Of a DNA stretch of 64,000 bases, positions 52,163 through 62,146 are shown piece by piece (position 1 is the stretch's first letter; every line of letters starts with the position of its first letter). The notes under the pieces were generated by a model, which saw nothing but the letters and a program-made list of their open reading frames with translations, was not told where the DNA came from and did no database searches. The DNA is from Pseudescherichia sp031979925 (GTDB lineage: Bacteria; Pseudomonadota; Gammaproteobacteria; Enterobacterales; Enterobacteriaceae). The DNA lies in the NCBI RefSeq assembly GCF_031979925.1, contig NZ_DALZFB010000014.1, forward strand, positions 20,903 to 84,902. Direction: 5' to 3'. The translations under genes and the position numbers were made by a program.

Positions 52163-52375
52163 TTATTTAGTCAGCTCAGCAGTCATGTGTACATAGTTAC
52201 CTGAGTAAGCCTGGGTAATTTTGTAGGATGATGCGCCAGCCTGCTCGGCCTGAGCGGCGATTTTCGCTTCCGCACCGGAGAGCGTAGTGTCAGTCACAGA
52301 GACGGACTGGGCAGCGAAAGAACCGAAGGAAGCGGCAAGAGCGATAACTGCAACAAAAGTTTTGATGTTTTTCAT
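52163..52375 (-). CDS. DUF1471 (YhcN/BhsA-type) small periplasmic protein
   Basis: 70 residues: signal peptide to about residue 22 (SFGSFA-AQ), then a compact DUF1471 domain (LSGAEAKIAAQAEQAGASSYKITQAYSGNYVHMTAEL). Relatives in E. coli are induced by stress and affect biofilm formation or acid response. The exact role here is unknown. Confidence 0.85.
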   Translation of the reverse strand: MKNIKTFVAVIALAASFGSFAAQSVSVTDTTLSGAEAKIAAQAEQAGASSYKITQAYSGNYVHMTAELTK

Positions 52376-52503
52376 GATGGTTACCCTTTAATTAAGTCGT
52401 TTGTATAAGGCGTGTCGCCTTGATGTAATAAATAATAGACCGGTTAATCACCAACTAAAAGTAAAGGGATTTGCTGACTACATTCAAAATTTTTGAATAA
52501 ATG

Positions 52504-53340
52504 CTATGCACCCGCTAAACGCTGAGGATGGGTATAGATTGTTGCCCTGCCCGGCTTGCAAAAACCCACCAGCGTCAGATTGCAGCGCTCGGCCACCTCG
52601 ACTGCCAGCGTTGTTGCCGCCGACACCGCAAACAGAATTTCCACGCCGCACATGGCGGACTTCTGCACCATCTCATAGCTTGCCCGGCTGGAGACCAGCG
52701 CCGCCCCCTGCTGCCAGCCTGCGCCTTCCCGGGCGCGATGGCCCAGCAGCTTATCCAGCGCCACGTGCCTGCCTACATCCTCGTGCCCGCCAATCAGCTC
52801 GCCCGCGGGTGCGATCCACGCGGCGGCATGAGTGCAGCCGGTAAGCTGGCCGACCGGCTGAACGCTGCTCAACTGGCGCAGCGCCCGATCCAGGTTCGCC
52901 AGATCGAACGTCTGGGTAAACGGCAGCGGGGCGACCGGCTTGCCGATATCGTTAAGCTGCTCCACGCCGCATACGCCGCAGCCGGTACGACCCGCCAGCG
53001 CCCGGCGACGCTCCTTCAGTCCCATAAAACGACGACTGGAGAGCTCAATCTGTACCTCCAGACCGTTACAGGAGGGCACAACCTCCATCCCATAGATCTC
53101 CGCTGGGGCATCAATAATGCCTTCCGACAGAGAAAATCCCATGGCGAACTCGGTGAGATCCTTCGGCGAGGCCATCATCACCACGTGTGAAATCCCGTTG
53201 TAGACCAGCGCGATAGGTACCTCTTCCGCCAGGCTGTCCGGCTGAGGATGCTGTAAATCATCACGTTTCCAGAGCATCACCTCGCGACACCCTGTGATAT
53301 CGGTCGACTTTTTAGGAGTAGAGAGCATTTTATTGTTCAC
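52504..53340 (-). CDS. fdhD: Formate dehydrogenase sulfurtransferase FdhD
   Basis: Transfers sulfur from IscS to the molybdenum cofactor before it is inserted into formate dehydrogenases. 278 residues from a GTG at 53340; this start keeps the same distance to the conserved LWKRDDLQHP as in E. coli. The catalytic cysteines are in RTGCGVCGVEQL (near residues 120-125). Divergent from its client fdoG. Confidence 0.96.
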   Translation of the reverse strand: MNNKMLSTPKKSTDITGCREVMLWKRDDLQHPQPDSLAEEVPIALVYNGISHVVMMASPKDLTEFAMGFSLSEGIIDAPAEIYGMEVVPSCNGLEVQIELSSRRFMGLKERRRALAGRTGCGVCGVEQLNDIGKPVAPLPFTQTFDLANLDRALRQLSSVQPVGQLTGCTHAAAWIAPAGELIGGHEDVGRHVALDKLLGHRAREGAGWQQGAALVSSRASYEMVQKSAMCGVEILFAVSAATTLAVEVAERCNLTLVGFCKPGRATIYTHPQRLAGA

Positions 53341-53519
53341 TTTTTGTTAACTGAATGGGAACAGGCCTGGCGACATTGTGGTATTCTGGCGGCAATTCCT
53401 CCAGCGCGAGGAGGACCATCCTATTCTGAACCTTTACGGCCATGCCCGCAAAGCGTAAAGACTCGAGAGCACCATTCGAGACAATGTCGATATAAATAAA
53501 AAAAGTAAGGAGCGACCCC

Positions 53520-56500
53520 ATGCAGGTCAGCAGAAGACAGTTCTTTAAGATCTGTGCTGGCGGTATGGCAGGTACAACGGCAGCCGCACTGGGCTTTGCA
53601 CCCAGCGTCGCGCTGGCGGAAACACGGCAGTATAAGCTGCTGCGCACCCGCGAAACTCGTAACACCTGTACGTACTGCTCCGTTGGCTGTGGGCTATTAA
53701 TGTATAGCCTTGGCGACGGTGCAAAAAATGCCAAATCATCCATCTTCCATATTGAAGGGGACCCGGATCACCCGGTGAACCGCGGTGCATTGTGTCCAAA
53801 AGGGGCCGGACTGGTGGACTTCATCCACTCCGAAAGCCGCCTGAAATATCCGGAATATCGCGCACCAGGTTCTGATAAATGGCAGCGTATCAGTTGGGAT
53901 GAAGCGTTCGATCGCATCGCCAAACTGATGAAAGAGGACCGCGACGCAAACTATATCGCGCAGAATGAGCAGGGCGTGACCGTAAACCGCTGGCTCTCTA
54001 CCGGTATGCTGTGCGCCTCTGCGGCCAGCAATGAAACCGGCTATTTATCACAGAAATTTACCCGCGCACTCGGCATGTTAGCCGTCGACAACCAGGCGCG
54101 TGTCTGACACGGACCAACGGTAGCAAGTCTTGCTCCAACATTTGGTCGCGGTGCGATGACCAACCACTGGGTCGACATGAAGAACGCCAACCTCATCGTG
54201 GTGATGGGTGGGAACGCGGCAGAAGCGCATCCGGTGGGTTTCCGCTGGGCGATGGAAGCCAAGATCCACAATGGCGCGAAGCTGATTGTCGTCGATCCGC
54301 GCTTTACGCGAACCGCCTCGGTCGCGGATTTCTATGCGCCTATTCGTTCCGGTACTGACATCGCCTTCCTGTCAGGCGTCATGCTGTACCTGTTGAATAA
54401 CGAAAAATATAACCGTGAATATACCGAAGCCTATACCAACGCCAGCCTGATCGTGCGGGAAGATTTCGGCTTTGATGACGGTCTGTTTACCGGCTATGAC
54501 CCGGATAAACGCAAGTATGACAAAGCCAGCTGGAACTATGAGCTGGACGAAAACGGCTATGCGAAACGCGACATGACGTTGACGCATCCTCGCTGCGTAT
54601 GGAACCTGCTGAAAAAGCATCTGGCTCGCTATACGCCTGAGGTTGTAGAGAACATCTGCGGTACGCCAAAAGCTGACTTCCTGAAGGTCTGCGAGTACAT
54701 CGCCGAAACCAGCGCCCATGATAAAACCGCATCGTTCCTCTACGCGCTCGGCTGGACGCAACACTCGGTAGGTGCGCAGAACATTCGTACCATGGCGATG
54801 ATCCAGCTGCTGCTTGGCAACATGGGGATGGCAGGCGGCGGCGTTAACGCCCTGCGCGGTCACTCCAACATTCAGGGTCTGACCGACCTTGGCCTGCTGA
54901 CCCAGAGCCTGCCGGGCTACATGACGCTGCCGAACGATAAGCAGAACGATCTGGAAACCTACTTCGCGGGCAACACCACCAAGCCGCTGCTGGAAGGCCA
55001 GGTTAACTACTGGAGCAACTACCCGAAATTCTTCGTGTCGATGATGAAAGCCTTCTACGGCGATAAGGCGACGGCGGAGAACAGCTGGGGCTTTGACTGG
55101 CTGCCGAAGTGGGATAAAGGCTACGACGTCCTGCAGTATTTCGACATGATGGCGAAAAACGAGGTGACGGGCTACATCTGCCAGGGCTTCAACCCGGTGG
55201 CATCGTTCCCGAACAAAAACAAGGTCGTCTCGTCGCTGTCGAAGCTGAAGTTCCTGGTGACTATCGATCCGCTCAATACCGAGACATCGACCTTCTGGCA
55301 GAACCACGGCGAGCAGAACGACGTCGACTCATCGAAAATCCAGACCGAGGTGTTCCGTCTGCCATCCACCTGCTTCGCGGAAGAGGACGGCTCCATCGTC
55401 AACTCCGGCCGCTGGTTGCAGTGGCACTGGAAAGGTCAGGACGCCCCGGGCGAAGCGCTGAACGACGGTGAAATTCTGGCAGGTATCTTCCTGCGCCTGC
55501 GTAAGATGTATGCGGCAGAGGGCGGTGCGAACCCGGAACAGGTTCTGAACATGTCCTGGAACTACACCACGCCGGAGAACCCTTCCCCACAGGAAGTGGC
55601 AATGGAGAGCAACGGTAAAGCGCTGGAAGATATCATCGACCCGGCGAGTGGCAAGGTGCTGGCGAAGAAGGGCGATCAGCTCTCCTCCTTTGCCCATCTG
55701 CGCGACGACGGTACCACCTCCAGCGGCTGCTGGATCTTTGCCGGCAGTTGGACGCCGGACGGTAACCAGATGGCGCGCCGTGACAACGCCGATCCGTCAG
55801 GGCTGGGGAATACCCTCGGCTGGGCATGGTCGTGGCCGTTGAACCGCCGCATCCTCTACAACCGTGCCTCGGCGGACCCGCAGGGTAAACCGTGGGATCC
55901 GAAACGCCAGCTGCTCTCCTATGCCAATGGTAAATGGGTGGGCGCGGATATTCCGGACTACAGCACTGCGCCTCCGGGCAGCAACGTTGGTCCGTTTATC
56001 ATGCTGCAAGAGGGCGTCGGACGTCTGTTCGCCATCGATAAGATGGCGGAAGGGCCGTTCCCGGAGCACTACGAGCCGTTTGAGACGCCGCTGGGTACCA
56101 ACCCGCTGCATCCGAAGGTGATCTCCAACCCGGCAGCCCGCGTGTTCAAAGATGATATGGACGCGATGGGTAAAGCGGATAAGTTCCCGTACGTAGGAAC
56201 TACTTACCGCCTGACCGAGCACTTCCACTACTGGACCAAGCACGCGCTGTTGAACTCAATTGCGCAGCCGGAGCAGTTTGTGGAGATCGGCGAGAAGCTG
56301 GCAGGCAAGCTGGGCATCGTCCAGGGCGATACGGTGAAAGTCTCCTCTAACCGTGGCTATATCAAGGCCAAAGCGGTGGTGACCAAGCGTATCCGCACCC
56401 TGAACGTGCATGGTCAGGAGGTAGACACCATCGGGATACCTATCCACTGGGGTTATGAAGGCGTGGCGAAGAAGGGCTTTATTGCCAATACGCTGACGCC

Positions 56501-56570
56501 GGTTGTTGGTGATGCGAACACGCAGACGCCGGAGTTCAAGGCGTTCCTCGTGAACGTGGAAAAGGTGTAA
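53520..56570 (+). CDS. fdoG: Formate dehydrogenase-O major subunit (selenocysteine-containing)
   Basis: Oxidises formate to CO2 in the periplasm with a bis-MGD molybdenum centre. 1016 residues counting the in-frame TGA at 54105-54107 as selenocysteine 196. A Tat signal (SRRQFFKICAGG) starts the protein, and CTYCSVGCG.. near 55 begins the [4Fe-4S] site. A SECIS-like hairpin follows the TGA. Frame and length match E. coli FdoG when the TGA is read through, so this is not a frameshift or pseudogene. Operon fdoGHI-fdhE; sel genes are needed elsewhere. Confidence 0.96.
54105..54146 (+). promoter_or_regulatory. Selenocysteine UGA codon and bacterial SECIS element
   Basis: The TGA at 54105-54107 is followed by a hairpin whose upper stem AGCAAG/CTTGCT closes around the loop TCT-type apex near 54122-54136. 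The CACGG directly after the TGA is the same as in recalled E. coli formate dehydrogenase genes. SelB-bound tRNA-Sec should decode it. Confidence 0.85.
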
Positions 56571-56582
56571 CGGAGACGACCT

Positions 56583-57488
56583 ATGGCTTATCAATCGCAA
56601 GACATTATTCGTCGTTCCGCGACTAACAGCTTTACCCCCGCGCCTCAGGCGCGGGATCACCAGCTCGAAGTGGCAAAGCTTATCGACGTAACCACCTGTA
56701 TCGGCTGTAAAGCCTGTCAGGTGGCCTGTTCAGAGTGGAACGACATCCGTGATGAGGTCGGTCATAACGTCGGGGTCTATGATAACCCGGCGGATCTGAC
56801 GGCCAAATCCTGGACAGTGATGCGCTTCTCGGAAGTCGAGCAGAACGACAAACTGGAGTGGCTGATCCGTAAGGATGGCTGCATGCACTGTGCCGATCCC
56901 GGCTGTCTGAAAGCTTGCCCGTCTGAAGGGGCAATCATTCAGTACGCTAACGGCATCGTCGACTTCCAGTCTGAGCAGTGCATCGGCTGCGGCTACTGCA
57001 TCGCTGGCTGTCCGTTCGACGTCCCGCGCCTGAACCCGGAAGATAATCGCGTCTACAAATGCACCCTGTGCGTGGATCGCGTGACCGTCGGCCAGGAGCC
57101 AGCCTGCGTGAAGACCTGTCCAACTGGCGCTATTCACTTTGGTTCCAAAGAGGATATGAAAACGCTGGCGGGTGAGCGCGTAGAGGAGCTGAAAACCCGT
57201 GGTTACGATAACGCGGGCCTGTACGATCCGGCAGGCGTTGGCGGTACGCACGTCATGTACGTGCTGCACCACGCCGACAAGCCGAATCTCTACCACGGCC
57301 TGCCGGAGAACCCGGAGATCAGCGCCACCGTGAAGTTCTGGAAAGGTATCTGGAAACCGCTCGCCGCCGTCGGCTTTGCGGCGACCTTTGCCGCCAGCGT
57401 CTTCCACTACGTGGGCGTCGGTCCAAACCGCGCTGACGATGATGAAGACAACCTTCACGATAAAAAAGATGATGAGGTGCGCAAATGA
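56583..57488 (+). CDS. fdoH: Formate dehydrogenase-O iron-sulfur subunit
   Basis: Beta subunit carrying electrons from FdoG to the cytochrome. 301 residues with four [4Fe-4S] clusters in ferredoxin-like cysteine runs (CIGCKACQVACSEWND, CMHCADPGCLKACPS, CIGCGYCIAGCPFDVP, CTLCVDRVTVGQEPACVKTCPTGA). One C-terminal membrane helix (about 255-275) anchors it. The stop overlaps fdoI by 4 bases. Confidence 0.97.
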   Translation: MAYQSQDIIRRSATNSFTPAPQARDHQLEVAKLIDVTTCIGCKACQVACSEWNDIRDEVGHNVGVYDNPADLTAKSWTVMRFSEVEQNDKLEWLIRKDGCMHCADPGCLKACPSEGAIIQYANGIVDFQSEQCIGCGYCIAGCPFDVPRLNPEDNRVYKCTLCVDRVTVGQEPACVKTCPTGAIHFGSKEDMKTLAGERVEELKTRGYDNAGLYDPAGVGGTHVMYVLHHADKPNLYHGLPENPEISATVKFWKGIWKPLAAVGFAATFAASVFHYVGVGPNRADDDEDNLHDKKDDEVRK

Positions 57489-58120
57489 GAAAACGTGACA
57501 CCATCGTGCGCTACACCGCGCCGGAACGCATCAACCACTGGGTCACCGCCTTCTGCTTCGTGCTGGCGGCGGTGAGCGGGCTGGGGTTTTTCTTCCCCTC
57601 CTTTAACTGGTTGATGAATATTCTCGGTACGCCGCAGCTGGCGCGGATCCTCCACCCCTTCGTTGGGGTGGTGATGTTTGCCTCGTTTATCATCATGTTT
57701 TTCCGCTACTGGCACCACAACCTGATCAACCGGGACGATATCTTCTGGGCGAAAAACATCCAGAAAATCATCGTCAACGAAGAGGTCGGTGACACCGGGC
57801 GCTATAACTTTGGCCAGAAGTGTGTCTTCTGGGCAGCGATTATTCTGCTGGTGCTGCTGCTGGTCAGCGGGATTATCATGTGGCGTCCGTGGCTCGCGCC
57901 GTACTTCTCCATCCCAACAATCCGTCTGGCGATCATGCTGCATTCATTTGCCGCAGTCGGGCTAATTGTGGTTATTATGGTGCATATCTACGCCGCCCTC
58001 TGGGTAAAAGGCACGATTACCGCCATGGTAGAAGGATGGGTAACGAAAACCTGGGCGGAGCGACATCACCCGCGCTGGTATCGTGAAGTCCGAAGCAAAT
58101 CGGAAAAAGAGGCTGAATGA
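57485..58120 (+). CDS. fdoI: Formate dehydrogenase-O cytochrome b556 subunit
   Basis: Membrane gamma subunit that passes electrons to menaquinone. 211 residues with four hydrophobic helices (about 17-35, 50-72, 112-132, 150-172). Haem-ligand histidines are in ERINHWVTAF, HPFVGVVMF and the fourth-helix HSFAAVGLIVVIMVHIYAALW. Overlaps fdoH and fdhE by 4 bases each. Confidence 0.96.
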   Translation: MRKRDTIVRYTAPERINHWVTAFCFVLAAVSGLGFFFPSFNWLMNILGTPQLARILHPFVGVVMFASFIIMFFRYWHHNLINRDDIFWAKNIQKIIVNEEVGDTGRYNFGQKCVFWAAIILLVLLLVSGIIMWRPWLAPYFSIPTIRLAIMLHSFAAVGLIVVIMVHIYAALWVKGTITAMVEGWVTKTWAERHHPRWYREVRSKSEKEAE

Positions 58121-59046
58121 GTATTCGCATAATCCCGCAAGATGCGTTGGAGAAAGGCGAGAAACGTGCGGCGGAAGCTATTCCGCCGTTACTGTTTCCC
58201 AGGCTGAAAAATCTCTACAACCGTCGGGCAGAACGCCTGCGCACGCTGGCCGAGAGCAATCCGCTGGGTGACTATCTGCGCTTCGCCGCGCTGGTGGCGC
58301 ATGCCCAGGAGGTGGTGCTGTACGATCATCCATTAACCATGGATTTGACCGCACGCATCAAAGAGGCTGCCGAACAGGGCAAGCCGCCGCTGGATATTCA
58401 CGTCCTGCCACGCGACACCCACTGGCATAAGCTGCTGCACTCTCTGATTGCCGAGCTGAAACCAGAGATGAGCGGCCAGGCGCTGGCGGTGATTGAGAAT
58501 CTGGAGAAGGCCTCGACTCAGGAGCTGGAAGAGATGGCGAGCGCCTTGTTCGCCAGCAACTTCGCGGCGGTGAGCAGCGATAAGTCGCCGTTCATCTGGG
58601 CGGCGCTGTCGCTCTACTGGGCGCAGATGGCCAGCCTGATCCCAGGGAAAGCCCGCGCCGAGTATGGCGAGCAGCGTCAGTTCTGTCCGGTCTGCGGCTC
58701 CATGCCGGTCTCCAGCATCGTGCAGATTGGTACCTCTCAGGGGTTGCGCTATCTGCACTGCAACCTGTGTGAGACCGAGTGGCACGTGGTGCGCGTGAAG
58801 TGCAGCAACTGCGAGCAAACCCGCGATCTACACTACTGGTCGCTGGATAACGAGCAGGCTTCGGTCAAAGCAGAAAGCTGCGGCGATTGCGGTACCTACC
58901 TGAAGATTTTGTATCAGGAAAAAGACCCGAACGTAGAGCCGGTGGCCGACGACCTGGCATCGCTGGTGCTGGACGCCCGTATGGAGCAGGAGGGCTTCGC
59001 CCGCAGCTCCATTAACCCGTTCCTGTTCCCGGGTGAAGGGGAGTAA
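58117..59046 (+). CDS. fdhE: Formate dehydrogenase accessory protein FdhE
   Basis: Cytoplasmic factor needed for activity and Tat export of formate dehydrogenases N and O. 309 residues; the C-terminal half holds four CxxC iron-binding pairs of rubredoxin type (CPVCGSMP, CNLCETEW, CSNCEQ, CGDCGTY). Fourth gene of the fdo operon, overlapping fdoI by 4 bases. Confidence 0.96.
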   Translation: MSIRIIPQDALEKGEKRAAEAIPPLLFPRLKNLYNRRAERLRTLAESNPLGDYLRFAALVAHAQEVVLYDHPLTMDLTARIKEAAEQGKPPLDIHVLPRDTHWHKLLHSLIAELKPEMSGQALAVIENLEKASTQELEEMASALFASNFAAVSSDKSPFIWAALSLYWAQMASLIPGKARAEYGEQRQFCPVCGSMPVSSIVQIGTSQGLRYLHCNLCETEWHVVRVKCSNCEQTRDLHYWSLDNEQASVKAESCGDCGTYLKILYQEKDPNVEPVADDLASLVLDARMEQEGFARSSINPFLFPGEGE

Positions 59047-59060
59047 TCCTCTGTAACACT

Positions 59061-59090
59061 GCCGGGCGGCGCTACGCTTGCCCGGCCTAC
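59061..59090. repeat. REP-type palindrome after fdhE
   Basis: GCCGGGC and GCCCGGC arms with CCTAC at the right end, between converging fdhE and fabY. Confidence 0.8.
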
Positions 59091-59109
59091 ATCTGAATGC
59101 CCCCTTCCG

Positions 59110-60099
59110 CTACTCCTCCTCGTTACCGCCCTCTTCGTATGAACCGAAGGGTTTCGCTGGCAGCACGATAAAGATGCCTTCAAAAATAGCCCCGGCGACG
59201 TCGTTGCCGAACAGCTCGACCTGCAGCTGCACCCGGGCTTTACGGCCGCGGGCGAGGCGGTCGAGATCGCCGCTGAGGGAACCCAGGTCGGCAATTGCGC
59301 TGGGTCGGCCGGTGATAGGATGGCTGTAGCGGATGTGAGCGTCGGCGAGAATAATGGTGCCGCCGAGGTGACGCTCCCGCAGCATCAGCCAGATCAGCCC
59401 CCAGCCGGTCAGCGTGGCGAGAGAGAAAAGGCTCCCGGCGAACAGCGTATGGTGCGGATTCTGGTTTCCCGTCTCCGGCATGGTGGTAATAAACTTCTGC
59501 CCGGTGTACTGCTGAATACGTACACCCATCTTTTCACTGAGCGGAATATGTTGGTACCAGGCCTGCTGTAGCTGTCCGCACCAGTCGCCGCGATGCAGAA
59601 TATCGTCCAGCGTGGCGATGGGTTTCATCATCAGAAAGTGGCGCAGCGGTGTGGTTTGCGGGGCGGTGATCTCACCTTCGTTGATAAATCCGAGCTTGGC
59701 GAAAAACTCTACGGCATCCTCGCGGGCGCTACAGGTGACTCGTTTAACCCCCTCCTGGCGTGCCACCGACTCCAGAGTCATCGCCATCAGCGTGCCCAGC
59801 CCTTTATCCTGCACCTCGGGATGCACGGCCATAAAGCGAATCGAGCCTTCGTTATCGGCGTTGATATAGAGCCGTCCGACGGCAACCAGCTGGCCCTCTT
59901 CATCCAGCACCATCTGATGATGCGCCATCGCATCCCAGGCGTCGCGCTCAGAGCCACGCGGCTGGCGCAGGGGCTTGCGTAGCATTTCCCAACGAAACGC
60001 GTAGTAGCGCTCTAACTCTGCTTCGGTTTGCGGTACGCGAAGATGATACATAGCAGCACTCTCTCTTGTGACCTGAGGCCAGGCTAGCTGCTGACTCAT
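59110..60099 (-). CDS. fabY: FabY-type acyltransferase/thioesterase-fold protein (YiiD)
   Basis: 329 residues, same as E. coli YiiD. N-terminal GNAT acetyltransferase domain (about 17-150; VAVGRLYINADNEGSIRFMAVHPEVQDKGLGTLM). C-terminal hotdog/thioesterase-like domain (about 180-320; NPHHTLFAGSLFSLATLTGWG). Annotated FabY by name; relatives take part in starting fatty-acid synthesis, but the physiological role in enterobacteria is not settled. Overlaps dtd by 4 bases. Confidence 0.9.
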   Translation of the reverse strand: MSQQLAWPQVTRESAAMYHLRVPQTEAELERYYAFRWEMLRKPLRQPRGSERDAWDAMAHHQMVLDEEGQLVAVGRLYINADNEGSIRFMAVHPEVQDKGLGTLMAMTLESVARQEGVKRVTCSAREDAVEFFAKLGFINEGEITAPQTTPLRHFLMMKPIATLDDILHRGDWCGQLQQAWYQHIPLSEKMGVRIQQYTGQKFITTMPETGNQNPHHTLFAGSLFSLATLTGWGLIWLMLRERHLGGTIILADAHIRYSHPITGRPSAIADLGSLSGDLDRLARGRKARVQLQVELFGNDVAGAIFEGIFIVLPAKPFGSYEEGGNEEE

Positions 60100-60533
60100 A
60101 CTTGCAGCCAGAAGGTAACCGGACCGTCGTTGACCAGTGAAACTTGCATATCGGCAGCAAACTGCCCGGTTTGCGTAACCATTTCCTGCTGACGACAGCG
60201 CTCGACAAAATAGTTGTATAGCGCTTCAGCGCGATCCGGCGCAGCGCCTCGGGAGAAACCGGGACGCATGCCGCGCTCGGTATCCGCCGCCAGCGTAAAC
60301 TGCGACACCACCAGCACGCTGCCCCCGGCCTGCTGAACGTTCAGGTTCATCTTGCCGTCGGCATCGCTGAAGATACGGTAGCCTAATACTCGTTCGCAAA
60401 GACGGTTCGCTTTTTGCTCATCGTCCTCTTTTTCGACACCTAACAGCACCAAAAGTCCTGGGCCAATTTCACCCGTCACGTTACCTTCCACGGTCACGCT
60501 GGCACGGGAAACACGTTGAATTAATGCAATCAT
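60096..60533 (-). CDS. dtd: D-aminoacyl-tRNA deacylase
   Basis: Removes D-amino acids (and glycine) from mischarged tRNAs. 145 residues with the family signatures SQFTLAAD (about 78-85, active Ser/Thr) and NDGPVTFWL near the C-terminus (cross-subunit GP motif). Overlaps yihY and fabY by 4 bases each, showing coupled translation. Confidence 0.97.
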   Translation of the reverse strand: MIALIQRVSRASVTVEGNVTGEIGPGLLVLLGVEKEDDEQKANRLCERVLGYRIFSDADGKMNLNVQQAGGSVLVVSQFTLAADTERGMRPGFSRGAAPDRAEALYNYFVERCRQQEMVTQTGQFAADMQVSLVNDGPVTFWLQV

Positions 60534-61402
60534 GGTTGGTCTATTGTCTCTTGCTCTGCGGCTAATTTGAGTTTGCGGTACTCCCCGAGAGTGACAGTTA
60601 TTTCAGCGCCAAGCAAGACGATACACCAGGTCCAGTAGACCCAGACAAAGAGAATGGGCACCACCGCCAGCACACCGTAGATGAGCTGATAGGAGGGAAA
60701 CATGGTGATATAGAGCGCGAACGCCTTTTTCCCCAGCTCAAAGAGTAGCGCCGCCACCAGCGCACCGATAACGGCATCGCGGTTAGGCACCCGGGTGGTA
60801 GGCACGATGCTGTAGAGCAGCCAGAACGAGAGCCACGAAAGGATCAGCGGAAAGATACGCAGGATGTGATCGATTACACTATCCAGCTCGGTCGCCCAGC
60901 GCAGCGAGAGCAGATAGGAGCTAATCGCCAGGCTCGCCCCCGCCAGCAGCGGCCCGAGGGTGAGGATCATCCAGTAGACAGCAAACGAGTAGACCTTAGG
61001 CCGCACACGCTTGCTGCGCCAGATGGTGTTCAGGGCGCTATCAATGGCATACATCAACAGCAGCGCGGTGACGATCAGACCACACGCCCCTACCGCCGTC
61101 ATTTTGCTGGAATTAGCAACAAATTGCTCGATATAGCGCTGGATAATATCGCCGGTCGACGGCAGGAAATTGGCAAAAACAAAGTGCCGCAGCTGCATAC
61201 TGACGTCGTTAAACATTGGAAAAGCAGCAAATAGCGCAAAGATCACCGCCACCAGCGGCACCAGTGAGAGCAGCGAGACGTAGGCGAGATTCCCCGCCAG
61301 CGTCGTCATATTGTCTTCGTCAATTCGCTCCCAGAGCAGCTTGAGCCACGCCCGCAGCGGGCGAGTATGGTGACTGGCTTTATGATGAACGGTTTTTAGC
61401 AT
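60530..61402 (-). CDS. yihY: YihY/BrkB-family inner-membrane protein
   Basis: 290 residues with about six membrane helices; YihY family (GNLAYVSLLSLVPLVAVIFALFA near 40-62, VALLLMYAIDSALNTIWR near 105-122). Once named Rbn in error (RNase BN is a different gene). Function unknown. Starts 7 bases inside yihX, so part of the same transcript. Confidence 0.93.
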   Translation of the reverse strand: MLKTVHHKASHHTRPLRAWLKLLWERIDEDNMTTLAGNLAYVSLLSLVPLVAVIFALFAAFPMFNDVSMQLRHFVFANFLPSTGDIIQRYIEQFVANSSKMTAVGACGLIVTALLLMYAIDSALNTIWRSKRVRPKVYSFAVYWMILTLGPLLAGASLAISSYLLSLRWATELDSVIDHILRIFPLILSWLSFWLLYSIVPTTRVPNRDAVIGALVAALLFELGKKAFALYITMFPSYQLIYGVLAVVPILFVWVYWTWCIVLLGAEITVTLGEYRKLKLAAEQETIDQP

Positions 61403-61995
61403 AGCTGTTTTGCAAAGTAGTTCGGTATCGTCTCTTTTCCGGTCACCAGAATTGATGTAATACCCAACTGGTTAGCTCCCTCTATATTATCGGCGTTATC
61501 GTCAAAAAAGACCGCATCCTCGGCAGAGAAACCCTCTTCCCGTAACAGCGCCTGGTAGATGCGCGCCTCTGGCTTGCGCATCCCCATCTCCTGAGAGAGG
61601 TAGATTTTATCCGCCGCGGCGCGAACTTCAGGGTACTGTTCCGGCCAGAAAGTCGTATGCAACCGGTTGGTGTTGGAGAGCACTACCACACGGTGTCCCT
61701 GCGCGCGCAGTTTGTGCATGATGTTGATCACCTCTGGACGCAGGCCAACAAACACCGCCTGCCAACCGTGGGAAAACTGCTCATAGCTCAGCGGCAGCGA
61801 CATCTCCTCGCACAGCGCCTCGGCAAAATCCTCATCCGACAGTTCACCCCGCTCATGGCGGTGAAACGCATCACCCATGGTAAAACTTTGCTTCAGCGTT
61901 GCCAGCGGAACCCGGCTGAGATCGCTCCATGCACCCAGCACGCGATCGAAATCGATATCAACAATCACGTTACCTAAATCAAAGATATAGAGCAT
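61396..61995 (-). CDS. yihX: HAD-like phosphatase YihX (alpha-D-glucose-1-phosphate phosphatase)
   Basis: 199 residues, the E. coli length. HAD motif I FDLGNVIVDIDF (Asp nucleophile at about 5), motif II VVLSNTN, motif III Lys and motif IV FFDDNADN. E. coli YihX dephosphorylates alpha-glucose 1-phosphate. First gene of the minus-strand group yihX-yihY-dtd-fabY. Confidence 0.95.
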   Translation of the reverse strand: MLYIFDLGNVIVDIDFDRVLGAWSDLSRVPLATLKQSFTMGDAFHRHERGELSDEDFAEALCEEMSLPLSYEQFSHGWQAVFVGLRPEVINIMHKLRAQGHRVVVLSNTNRLHTTFWPEQYPEVRAAADKIYLSQEMGMRKPEARIYQALLREEGFSAEDAVFFDDNADNIEGANQLGITSILVTGKETIPNYFAKQLC

Positions 61996-62100
61996 TTTTC
62001 TCTCCTTGTTGGCCGTGGAGAATTAACTGTAGCGGGAAATCCAGATGGTGAATAGCTGCTCTGCCACAGATTCAGGCAGGGGGGTGGAGAGAGACATAAA

Positions 62101-62127
62101 AAAAGCCGCTGATATTCAGCGGCTTTT
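62101..62127. terminator. typA terminator
   Basis: AAAAGCCGCTGA (62101-62112) and TCAGCGGCTTTT (62116-62127) with a 3-base loop; bidirectional by sequence. It lies 20 bases past the typA stop. Confidence 0.85.
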
Positions 62128-62146
62128 AGCATCATGCGAAAACAGA

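Noticed and set aside
54105..54170. fdoG as a broken gene or frameshift
   Set aside because: Only an in-frame TGA interrupts it, at the selenocysteine position, with a SECIS hairpin; both parts keep one frame and the full E. coli length.
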